A program made the position numbers and the translations under genes. The notes under the pieces are model-generated. The model had not been told where the DNA came from. It made no database searches and was given only the letters and a program-made list of their open reading frames with translations. This document shows, piece after piece, positions 42,919 through 50,795 of a stretch of DNA of 52,780 nucleotides (its first letter is position 1; every line of letters starts with the position of its first letter). Location of the stretch: contig MWEG01000125.1 in the NCBI GenBank assembly GCA_002070945.1, positions 1-52,780 on the forward strand. Reading direction: 5' to 3'. The stretch comes from Lentisphaerae bacterium ADurb.Bin082 (GTDB lineage: Bacteria; Verrucomicrobiota; Lentisphaeria; Oligosphaerales; Oligosphaeraceae).

Positions 42919-44702
42919 CAGAAAATCGGGGAAGCATCTTTCCGGGCGCTGGCGGTGATCTGCTGGATGTCCTTTTGGCTCAAGGGGTATTGAGCGACGA
43001 GCAGTTTGACCAGGCGCGGCGTAGGATGCGTCGCGCTCAGATTTCAGCCCAGCAGGCGATCCTTGATTTGGGCATCTCAACCCAGGAAGTAGTCTATCGC
43101 GCCTTGAGCCAGGTGACGGGCATTCCTTTCGTCATCCTCGGCGAAACGACTATCGAGGAAGCCGCCACGGAGAAGGTTCCTCCCAAGGTCGCTTTGCATT
43201 ACCAGTTTGTGCCTATCAGCCTGGAACGCGGCACCATGCGCGCCGCCTTCGCCAATCCGCCGTCCATTCGTGACCGCGAAAACTTGCGTCTTCTTCTTGG
43301 CGTTCGCCTTGAGCCCTCCCTGGCCACCCCGAATGAAGTCGACAACACCCTCAAGAGGATTTATGGGCTGGGCGCCGGCAAGGTTATCCAGATCACCCAG
43401 GATCGCAAGGCGCAGAAAATCGATGCGGTCGAAGGCGCGTTTGAAGACCGGGAAGAGCAGGATTTGGACGCCGTTGACACCGAGGACGCCTCCATCGTCC
43501 AGCTGGTCAATGAAATCATCACCGAAGCCATCCGCCAGCACGCTACGGACATCCATATTGAGCCGTTCCGGGAAAAAGTCCGTCTTCGCTACCGCATTGA
43601 CGGCATGTTGCGGGAGACGCCGACTCCGCCTGGCATGGTGACTTTGCATGACGCCATTGTCTCACGCCTGAAAATCATGGCTCGGCTCAATATCGCGGAA
43701 AAGCGCTTGGCTCATGACGGCCGCATCCGCCTGATTCTTGGCGGCGAGCCGTCTGACCTTCGTGTATCCATCATGCCGACGCGCTTCGGCGAGACCATCT
43801 GCTTGCGCGTCTTGACCAGCAGTTCGATTTTCCTGGAAATGGGCCAGCTCGGGTTGAACAAATACCAGCTGGCCATCTTGGGAAAACTGGTGTCTTTGCC
43901 GCACGGCATCGTGCTGGTGACCGGCCCGACCGGCAGCGGTAAAACCACGACTCTGTACGCCGCCCTCGCATACGTCCGCGACAAAAATCCCGAACGCAAA
44001 ATCATCACAGTGGAAAACCCGGTTGAATATGAATTGCAGGGCACGACGCAGATTCAAATGCACGCTGAAATCGGCTTGACCTTTGCCAGCGCCCTCCGCT
44101 CCATCCTCCGGCACGACCCTGACATCATCCTGGTCGGCGAAATCCGCGACAACGAGACTGCCGAAATCGCCATCCAGTCTGCCCTGACTGGCCACTTGGT
44201 GCTGTCGACGTTGCACACGAATGATTCTGTCGGCTCTGTCAACCGTCTTGTCAACATGGGCATTGAGCCGTACCTGGTGGCTGCCTCGCTTGTCGCCGCC
44301 CTGGCACAGCGCCTGGTGCGCCGCATCTGCAAGCATTGCAAGGTCGAAGAAGAGATGATTGGCCGCCGCGTGCGCGCTGAGATTGCCGACGTGATGGGCA
44401 TGCAGGCCGAAGACGTGAAGGCTTGGAAGGGCGCCGGATGCCTGGAATGCAACCATACTGGCTACCGGGGACGCGTCGCCATCTATGAATTTTTCCTGCT
44501 TGACGAGGAGTTGCAGGACATGGTTTCCGCCCATGCCGGAACCAGCGAGCTGCGCAAGGCCGCCATGGAGCGCGGCATGAGGACATTGCGCCAGGATGGC
44601 TGGGAAAAAGTCAGCTTGGGAGCGACCTCCATCGAGGAAATTCAGCGCATCACCAGCACCTTCCAGATCAGCTATGACCTGGATGAACTGGAAGACGAGT
44701 GA
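42915..44702 (+). CDS. gspE: GspE/PilB-type secretion or pilus-extension ATPase
   Basis: The 595-residue ATPase has an N-terminal MshEN-type domain (LLDVLLAQGVLSDEQFDQA, ISTQEVVYRALSQVTGIPFV). ATDIHIEPFREKVRLRYRID is the N2 domain motif. Walker A is GPTGSGKTTTLYAAL near residue 336, the Asp box IEPF/ENPVEYELQG follows, Walker B DPDIILVGEIRDNETAEIA is near 400, and the His box TGHLVLSTLHTND is near 425. A tetracysteine zinc site (CKHC at about 472, CLEC at about 509) is present as in GspE and PilB. It powers pseudopilus or pilus growth. It closes the cluster; the expected GspF/PilC gene and a prepilin peptidase are not in this window. Confidence 0.95.
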   Translation: MTENRGSIFPGAGGDLLDVLLAQGVLSDEQFDQARRRMRRAQISAQQAILDLGISTQEVVYRALSQVTGIPFVILGETTIEEAATEKVPPKVALHYQFVPISLERGTMRAAFANPPSIRDRENLRLLLGVRLEPSLATPNEVDNTLKRIYGLGAGKVIQITQDRKAQKIDAVEGAFEDREEQDLDAVDTEDASIVQLVNEIITEAIRQHATDIHIEPFREKVRLRYRIDGMLRETPTPPGMVTLHDAIVSRLKIMARLNIAEKRLAHDGRIRLILGGEPSDLRVSIMPTRFGETICLRVLTSSSIFLEMGQLGLNKYQLAILGKLVSLPHGIVLVTGPTGSGKTTTLYAALAYVRDKNPERKIITVENPVEYELQGTTQIQMHAEIGLTFASALRSILRHDPDIILVGEIRDNETAEIAIQSALTGHLVLSTLHTNDSVGSVNRLVNMGIEPYLVAASLVAALAQRLVRRICKHCKVEEEMIGRRVRAEIADVMGMQAEDVKAWKGAGCLECNHTGYRGRVAIYEFFLLDEELQDMVSAHAGTSELRKAAMERGMRTLRQDGWEKVSLGATSIEEIQRITSTFQISYDLDELEDE

Positions 44703-44831
44703 CCTAAGGCAGCTTGATGACCTCGTCGAGATGGCATTGCGCCGGAGCGACACCTCGCTTTCTGGATTTTCACGTGGGCAGGGTTGCCTGCGTCATTTCA
44801 GCAGATGTCCCTTTTTCTTCGGAGTTTTCTC

Positions 44832-46388
44832 ATGCAAAAAACGTTTCGTGGCATTCGGCCCGACGACTGGCATGGCCGCATGGGCCTGCGCAATCCCGAG
44901 CGCGGCTTTCGGACTGAGATGTATTTCAGCACGATTCCCGGTGAAGTGGCCGGGATGTGCTCGTGCCATCACAAGCGGAACAAGCTCGACGGGCGGCCAG
45001 AGAAGCCTGTTTTTCAGAATATCGACATCCCTGGCGTGCCTCACCTGATTCGCGGCAACCGCCTGGATGGCATCGAATTCAGTCATGCCCAATGGCAGGA
45101 TGAACTCGATTTCCTCGGCTATGATGGCGTCACCATCATGCAAAGCTATTGCTTTCTGATGCGCTACAGCGACGGCCAGGACTTGCCGGCCCGCAAATTG
45201 GACGACATCGAGGGTTTTTTCCTGAAGCTGCGGGAAAGCAAGGTCAAGGCCCTGTTGCGCTTTGCGTATGAATTGTCGCCGACCTTGACTGGGCCGACGG
45301 CCGCCACGACCCTGAAGCATCTGAGCCAGCTGCGACCGCTATTGCGGAAATACAGCGATGTCATCTATGTCCTGCAATGCGGCTTCATCGGCAAATTCGG
45401 CGAATGGCACAACAGCTACCACCAGTTGCAACTCGACCAGGCGTTTCACGGGGAATTGTTCGCCGCCGTGCTGGAAGCCTTGCCGCCAGAACGGCGCACC
45501 ATGTTGCGTTATCCTGCCTTGAAGATGCATTTGTACGGCTCAGAACCTTTGCGCGAAGACGAGGCATTCGCCATGACGCCGCGAGCCCGGATTGGTCATT
45601 TCAACGACGGCTTCCTGGCCTCCGAATCCCATGGCGGCACTTTTGGTCGCGGCGACAGCCTGGTGCCAGCAGATGCCGAAAAAAACTATTTGGCCCAGGA
45701 AGGACGATTCCTGCCTATGGACGGTGAGTTGTTCTGGCGTGATCTGCGCGGCATGGCGCTCCCGACCGAAGCTGCTATGAACCTGGCGCGCTGGCATTAC
45801 GATACCTTCGGGTTTGTGCATGGACATTCCCTGTTCGAAGGCGACAAGTATTCCATCGATGTCTGGAAGGCCGTCCCTGTTGACCCGATGTTCCTGCGTG
45901 ATAAAAACCTGCCAGTAGGCGACAGCTATTTCGTCGATGCGCATGGCCAGCACGTATGGCGGAGCTATTATGAATACATCCGCGACCATCTTGGCTATCG
46001 CCTGGAATTGACCCGGGCGGAAATGCCTGACCAGGTTCAATGCGGCCGACCCTTTGCCATGACAGTGGAGTTAGTCAATCGCGGCTTTGCCAGCCCGGTC
46101 AATCCCCGGCCTGTCTGCCTGGTGCTGCGCCAAGGCGAAGTCAAGTATGCGTTTGCCTTTGACACAGATATTCAGCGGTGGGCCGGCCATGCTGCATCCC
46201 AGAAGCTGTCTCTGACCGTGACCTTGCCCAAAGAAGCGCCAGCCGGCAGCTATGCCGCTGGGCTGTGGCTTCCTGACGGCAGCGATGTCCTGCGTGATGA
46301 CCACGATTATGCCATCCGCTGCGCCAACGCCCTGGACTTCCATGATGGCGTGAACTGGCTCGGAATGGAAGTCGTCGCGCAAGCATGA
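44832..46388 (+). CDS. DUF4874/DUF4832 domain protein (putative glycoside-hydrolase-like)
   Basis: The 518-residue protein has no signal peptide from the chosen start. NPERGFRTEMYF near the N-terminus is the DUF4874 signature. The barrel-like part contains VTIMQSYCFLMRYSD, KVKALLRFAYEL, YVLQCGFIGKFGEWHNS and RIGHFNDGFLASESHGGTFG. After about residue 370 a beta-sandwich typical of DUF4832 follows (GRPFAMTVELVNRGFASP, LSLTVTLPKEAPAGSYAAGL). ATG at 44832 has GGAG seven bases upstream. Proteins of this type are linked with carbohydrate degradation in the literature on related phyla; here it stands 129 bases after gspE and probably has its own transcript. Confidence 0.82.
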   Translation: MQKTFRGIRPDDWHGRMGLRNPERGFRTEMYFSTIPGEVAGMCSCHHKRNKLDGRPEKPVFQNIDIPGVPHLIRGNRLDGIEFSHAQWQDELDFLGYDGVTIMQSYCFLMRYSDGQDLPARKLDDIEGFFLKLRESKVKALLRFAYELSPTLTGPTAATTLKHLSQLRPLLRKYSDVIYVLQCGFIGKFGEWHNSYHQLQLDQAFHGELFAAVLEALPPERRTMLRYPALKMHLYGSEPLREDEAFAMTPRARIGHFNDGFLASESHGGTFGRGDSLVPADAEKNYLAQEGRFLPMDGELFWRDLRGMALPTEAAMNLARWHYDTFGFVHGHSLFEGDKYSIDVWKAVPVDPMFLRDKNLPVGDSYFVDAHGQHVWRSYYEYIRDHLGYRLELTRAEMPDQVQCGRPFAMTVELVNRGFASPVNPRPVCLVLRQGEVKYAFAFDTDIQRWAGHAASQKLSLTVTLPKEAPAGSYAAGLWLPDGSDVLRDDHDYAIRCANALDFHDGVNWLGMEVVAQA

Positions 46389-46405
46389 ATGAAGCGGACT
46401 GAACA

Positions 46406-46495
46406 AAGCCTGGGGATATGCGTGGCTAACCGACTACGGCGTAAAGGGAGGTGGACGTCGTGGACATGGTGGACATGGTGGACGGCGACTGCGCC
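46406..46495. repeat. Composite dispersed repeat, copy R6 (module B remnant plus GTGGAC module)
   Basis: AGCCTGGGGATATGCGTGGC, TAACCGACTACGGCG is a decayed module B, followed by GGTGGACGTCGTGGACATGG repeats and GGACGGCGACTGCG as in copy R5. Further on, 46561-46595 holds a phrase-like direct repeat (CTGCGTCATCAGCGTCATCTGCGG). Together they occupy the 287-base convergent gap between the DUF4832 and DUF486 genes. Confidence 0.6.
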
Positions 46496-46675
46496 ATGTT
46501 TTGCGCTTTTTAGCGTTTTTGCCGCTGCACGGCCAATTTTCTTGCTCAATACACCCTAAAAGAATCTGCGTCATCAGCGTCATCTGCGGATAAAACAACA
46601 GTTTCTCGCCCCTCGCCCCTTTCCAGCCGTCGCAGCTTGTCCTGAACTCCATCAATGAGTGGCCAATGGTGGAGT

Positions 46676-47017
46676 CTATTTGCGGAACATGAAGTACACT
46701 GCTCCGACCATGCAGAGGCCTGCCCACAGGAAGTTCCAGTTCAATTTTTCCTTCATAAAAAACAGGCAGAAGGGAATGAAGACACTGAGGGTGATGACCT
46801 CTTGCAGGATTTTCAGCTGGGCGACGGACATGACCTGGTGACCCAAGCGATTGGCAGGCACCTGGAGAAGGTATTCGAATAGGGCAATGCACCAGCTGAG
46901 CAGGGCGGCGATATACCACTTTTTATCCTCCAAATGCCGAAGATGGCCGTACCAGGCGAAGGTCATGAACACATTGGAAGCGATGAGCATCAGGATGGTG
47001 CGCAGAACTGGTGACAT
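46676..47017 (-). CDS. DUF486 (DMT-superfamily-like) small membrane protein
   Basis: About 113 residues with four hydrophobic helices: TILMLIASNVFMTFAWYG, YIAALLSWCIALFEYLL, LKILQEVITLSVFIPFCLFF and FLWAGLCMVGAVYFMF. The FAWYGHL and SWCIALFEYLLQVPANRLG segments are characteristic of DUF486, whose members are about 110-120 residues. I therefore choose ATG at 47017 rather than the far upstream in-frame start at 47161, which would add 48 residues lacking similarity. No good ribosome site is visible at 47017. Transport function is only suggested by the superfamily. Confidence 0.85.
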   Translation of the reverse strand: MSPVLRTILMLIASNVFMTFAWYGHLRHLEDKKWYIAALLSWCIALFEYLLQVPANRLGHQVMSVAQLKILQEVITLSVFIPFCLFFMKEKLNWNFLWAGLCMVGAVYFMFRK

Positions 47018-47157
47018 AGCGATGTGAAAAGATAAAGTTTTTAGGATTGCTGCGCCGGGAACGGAATGACGCGGCGCTAAGAGAGGAGACCGCCGTAGGG
47101 GACGGCTGGTGCCAGGAAGCGTCAAGCAAGGAATTGCCCGCTGATTGGCTGTTGTCG

Positions 47158-49095
47158 TCAATCCTGCGGAGCGGCGGCTGAATTGAGTTTCGCGTTGATT
47201 TTGGCGGCTGTCGCATCATTGATGGTTGTCGCGATCAGCCAGTAGTGGCGGGCGATGCGCAGGAATCCGTTGGCGGCGAAGATGTCTCCGGCATGGTCGG
47301 CGATGACGCCTTCCGGGTCTTGTTCAATGCCGCCTAAGCGAATGCTTTTGACGATGGCGTCCAGGGCTTCGGGGAACCTTTGCTGGCGATAGTAGACCCA
47401 GGCGAGGCTGTCAAGATAGGCTGTGTTTTCCGGCTCCGCGGCTATAGCTTTCTCGATGAGTTTTTCGGCTTCGGGCAGGTCGCGGTTGTGGTCGGCCAGG
47501 ACATATCCCAGAAAATTGCAGAGCGAGGGGTCGTCAGGATTTTTTGCGTGCGCCAGGCGGCTTTGGGCGATGGCCTGGTCGATTTTGCCGGCGCTTTCAC
47601 AGATGAGCGCGTATGAGGTATGGAAGCTGGCCGTGAAAAAATCTTCGTCTTTCAGTTCCCGAGCCACTTTTTCCGCTGTCTCAAGGGATTTCAAGGCGCG
47701 GTCGAAATTGCCGGCGGCTCGCCAGAGCCTGGCAGAAAGCAGCCATCCGTAGGGGGGGAGGTTTTTAAGGGGCGCCAGCGTTGCTAGGCCGCTGTTGGCG
47801 CGGCCGATGAACAAGTAGAGCTGCGCCAGTCGCAGGCGGGCGGTGTAGTCGCGTGGGTAATACGTCACCACGGTTTCCAAGGCCTGGATGGCCTTGTCAT
47901 ACGATTCGGCCTTGATGTACTGCTCGGCGATAGCTTGTCGCAACACGAATTCTTCTTGGTAGTGTTTCAGGTCGACTTGCTGCTGGTTGAGGCTGTCCAG
48001 GTAGTCTATCAGCTTTTCATTGTCGCCGCGTTTTTCGAGAAGCGCAATTTTCATCAGCTTCCACTGGTTTGAATCGCGGTGTTCAGGCTTGGCGTCAAGC
48101 TTGCCCAGGAGCTGATCAAGGAGTTCCCATTCTTCCAGCCGCAGGAGAATGCCGCCCAGGAGTTCCAGGCCATCCGGGCCAGTTTCCCAAACACTGTTGG
48201 AAGGAATCCCAGGCAGGGCAACCGCACGCGCGGCATGGGCGCGGGCGCGGGCGCGGCAATCGTCCGGGTTGTATGAGGCAAATGCCAAGGCAAAGTTTTC
48301 GGACTCCTTGTCGCCCTCTGCTGGCTTGTCACCCTTGTCGCCCTCAGCTGGCTTGTCGCCCGTGCCGTTTTTTGCCGCCTTGTCGTTTTCGGTGTTTTTC
48401 CGATTGCCGTCAAGTTTTTGTTCGATGGTCGCCTGGCGGAAGTCAGCCACATCCAGCCAGAACGACGCGGCGATAGTTTGCAGTACATGGTTGTCGCGGA
48501 GATGACGGTGCGCAAAGGCCTGGCGGAAGAATTTTTCTGTCCGCTTGGGGTCTTTGTCTCGACTGAGCATCAAGGCTGTTGTCTGGACGACTTGCGGTTC
48601 CTGCCAATCGGTCACGTCGACGGTTTTGAGCAAATGCTCGATGGCTTCGTCCTGGCGTTTGAGCATAGCCAGGCATTCCGCATACAGGAGATTCGGAATA
48701 GGGGCGGTCGGGTTGGCAGCGGCGACGACTTTCAAGTCAGCGACGGCTTTTTCCATTTCCTTGCCAGCCAGGCGTGGCCCGACCAGCGCCGTGGCGATCG
48801 GATGCGAGTCAGGCACCAGGCTCAGGGCCTTGGTCAGGTGCTTCGCCGCCTGGTCAAAGTCTGGCTGCTCCTCAATAAGCAGGCCGCTGCCCTTGGCGTA
48901 TTCGGCCCATGCGGTGGCCTCGTCCAGCTCTTGCTGGCTGAGGACTTCTTTTGCCGACAACAACACGACAGGGCGCTGTTCATCAAGAACAACGCCCTGC
49001 TTGAGCTTTGTCTGGCTGGCGGTGCGGCATCCTCCCAAGAGCAACATCAGAACAGGCGCAATTGCCAGGAAAGATGATGTCCAACAACGGTTCAT
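47158..49095 (-). CDS. TPR-repeat lipoprotein
   Basis: The 645-residue protein has a signal peptide with lipobox (IAPVLMLLLGGCRTA). It is composed largely of tetratricopeptide repeats, for example FDQAAKHLTKALSLVPDSHP, YDKAIQALETVVTYYPRDYT, IDQAIAQSRLAHAKNPDDPS and LPEAEKLIEKAIAAEPENTA. A low-complexity insert of D-K-P-A-E-G-D-K units lies near residue 245. TPR lipoproteins of this kind serve as envelope scaffolds or pilotins; no specific partner can be named. ATG at 49095 has GGAGG close upstream. The gene lies 33 bases downstream of the mini-gene for the basic AURKAIP1/COX24-type protein, so the two may be co-transcribed. Confidence 0.88.
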   Translation of the reverse strand: MNRCWTSSFLAIAPVLMLLLGGCRTASQTKLKQGVVLDEQRPVVLLSAKEVLSQQELDEATAWAEYAKGSGLLIEEQPDFDQAAKHLTKALSLVPDSHPIATALVGPRLAGKEMEKAVADLKVVAAANPTAPIPNLLYAECLAMLKRQDEAIEHLLKTVDVTDWQEPQVVQTTALMLSRDKDPKRTEKFFRQAFAHRHLRDNHVLQTIAASFWLDVADFRQATIEQKLDGNRKNTENDKAAKNGTGDKPAEGDKGDKPAEGDKESENFALAFASYNPDDCRARARAHAARAVALPGIPSNSVWETGPDGLELLGGILLRLEEWELLDQLLGKLDAKPEHRDSNQWKLMKIALLEKRGDNEKLIDYLDSLNQQQVDLKHYQEEFVLRQAIAEQYIKAESYDKAIQALETVVTYYPRDYTARLRLAQLYLFIGRANSGLATLAPLKNLPPYGWLLSARLWRAAGNFDRALKSLETAEKVARELKDEDFFTASFHTSYALICESAGKIDQAIAQSRLAHAKNPDDPSLCNFLGYVLADHNRDLPEAEKLIEKAIAAEPENTAYLDSLAWVYYRQQRFPEALDAIVKSIRLGGIEQDPEGVIADHAGDIFAANGFLRIARHYWLIATTINDATAAKINAKLNSAAAPQD

Positions 49096-49128
49096 GACGC
49101 CTCCGCTCACACGCGCCGCGGAGAAAAG

Positions 49129-49218
49129 TTATTTCTTCTTGTGGCGCTGGGCCTTCAGCTGCTTGCGGCGCTTATGCTTCGCGATTTTCTTGCGGCGTTT
49201 CTTTTTGACTGAACCCAT
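49129..49218 (-). CDS. AURKAIP1/COX24-domain mini-protein (basic, ribosome-associated type)
   Basis: A 29-residue open frame starting MGSVKKKRRKKIAKHKRRKQ and ending in KKK. The MGSVxKKRRKxxxKxKxRK pattern is that of the bacterial AURKAIP1/COX24 (DUF1713) family, relatives of a mitochondrial small-subunit protein and of the short basic proteins found on some bacterial ribosomes. AGGAAG lies about ten bases upstream of the ATG. At 90 bases it falls below usual gene-calling limits. It sits just upstream of the TPR lipoprotein gene on the same strand. Confidence 0.85.
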   Translation of the reverse strand: MGSVKKKRRKKIAKHKRRKQLKAQRHKKK

Positions 49219-49426
49219 GGTTGTACACTTCCTGTTGGCAACTGATGTTATGGTTGGATGACGAAAAAAATCAAATTTTGAAAATGTTCAAACTAAAAAA
49301 TATCCCCTTTTTGCGAATTTTCAACCTCTGAGGTCGCCAGAAAGCGCGGTTGAGCCTATTTTATTGGCGTTTGTCGGCGATATAAGCCAGGCAGTTGCGG
49401 GTGTTTAGTTTGAAAGGGGGACAGCG

Positions 49427-50701
49427 ATGTTGACGGCTCAAGAGAAGGTTTTGCTGGCTGGTCTTGACGAGGGGCGGATGGTTGCCTTGTGCCAGCGATT
49501 GGTGCGGATTCCGACGGTGAATCCCTATTCCGGGGACAAGGCGCCGTCTGGCGAATGGGCTGGGCTTCTGGCTGTTGAAGAGGTTTTCAAGGCGATGGGG
49601 GCGACCTTGTCGCGCATTCCCTGCGATGACGAGGCTTTCACCCGCTACCACGTCTTGGCGCCGCATGGCCGCCAAGTGGAAAAGCGGCATAATGTGGTGG
49701 CGGAGTTTGTGTTTGGCGACGGACAAGGGCCGACTTTCCTCCTGGATGCGCATATAGACACGGTCGCGGTTGACGGATACGACGGCGACCCCTTTTCCGG
49801 TGAGCTGCGGGACGGCTATGTGCATGGGCGCGGTACAACGGATGACAAGGGCGGCATTACCGCCATGATCGAAGCAGCGAGGATGCTGCTGGCTTGCCCG
49901 GAGGGGCTCCGCGGCAAGCTGGTGTGCTGCGTTGTGACTGACGAGGAGTGCGACGGGGCAGGCCGCGGCAGCTTGTCGTGCATCGCGCATTTGCCAAAGC
50001 CAGATGCAGCGATGGTGCTCGACGGCGACTGCCATTGCCTGCAGAATGGCTGCAACGGCGTCGTAACGGCTCGCGTGACTGTTCCTGGGCGGAGTGGTCA
50101 CTCGGCCTACGGTGGCCTGAATGCGATTGAGCAGGCTTTCAAGCTCCTGCCAGCCCTGGAGCGTTTTCGGACGCTGCGCGGCGACCAGCCCGGCTTGTTT
50201 AATTTCGGGGTGTTTCAAGCAGGCGACCATCCGGCGAATGTCCCGGCGTCGGCACTGCTGGCCTTCAATATCAAGACGTCGTTGGAAGACATGCGAGCTG
50301 CGCAGGAGCGTGATGGGGTTGACTCCGGGGTGCTGGTGCGGGAGCTGTTTGAACGCTGCTTGGCCGAGGCGGCCGCAGAGGAAGGGACGCTGCGGGAGTT
50401 GCCGCCGACCGTCGCCTGGGTAAAGGATGTGCCAGCCACGTCGAGCATGGCGGTTGACCCGGATTTTATCGCGTTTGCCCAAAGCGCGTATCTTGATGCT
50501 ACGGGCGCAGCGCCAACCATCAAGCCGCTGGGAGGGTGGGGCGACTTGGCGCATTTTCTGCGAGCCGGCATTCCTGCTGTGGGAATTGGCGCGGGGACGC
50601 TGGGCGTGGGCCATACCGCCTCAGAGCGGGTGGCTGTAGCTGACATGGTCAAGACTGCTAAAGCCGTGGCTCTAATCGCGGCCCGTTTCCTGTCAGCCTG
50701 A
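49427..50701 (+). CDS. M20-family metallopeptidase (ArgE/DapE/ACY1/CPG2 type)
   Basis: The 424-residue cytoplasmic enzyme has the di-zinc motifs in order: FLLDAHIDTVAVDG (His and catalytic Asp), YVHGRGTTDDKGGITAMI (bridging Asp), VVTDEECDGAGRG (general-base Glu and zinc Glu), LDGDCHCLQNGCNG, and GAGTLGVGHTASERV with the last zinc His. The central dimerisation domain carries GRSGHSAYGGLNAIEQA. It hydrolyses an N-acyl amino acid or a dipeptide; the substrate cannot be told. ATG at 49427 follows AAGGGGG. The upstream 210-base region is shared with the mini-gene on the other strand and is AT-rich, consistent with divergent promoters. Confidence 0.93.
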   Translation: MLTAQEKVLLAGLDEGRMVALCQRLVRIPTVNPYSGDKAPSGEWAGLLAVEEVFKAMGATLSRIPCDDEAFTRYHVLAPHGRQVEKRHNVVAEFVFGDGQGPTFLLDAHIDTVAVDGYDGDPFSGELRDGYVHGRGTTDDKGGITAMIEAARMLLACPEGLRGKLVCCVVTDEECDGAGRGSLSCIAHLPKPDAAMVLDGDCHCLQNGCNGVVTARVTVPGRSGHSAYGGLNAIEQAFKLLPALERFRTLRGDQPGLFNFGVFQAGDHPANVPASALLAFNIKTSLEDMRAAQERDGVDSGVLVRELFERCLAEAAAEEGTLRELPPTVAWVKDVPATSSMAVDPDFIAFAQSAYLDATGAAPTIKPLGGWGDLAHFLRAGIPAVGIGAGTLGVGHTASERVAVADMVKTAKAVALIAARFLSA

Positions 50702-50795
50702 GGGGAGGATTGCTGGCAAGAGGACATCCAAGTAAACTGTGAGGCTCGGCCCCCCCGGGCAAGGCACTTTAGTGGGCAGGACAAAGGTTGCAGAG

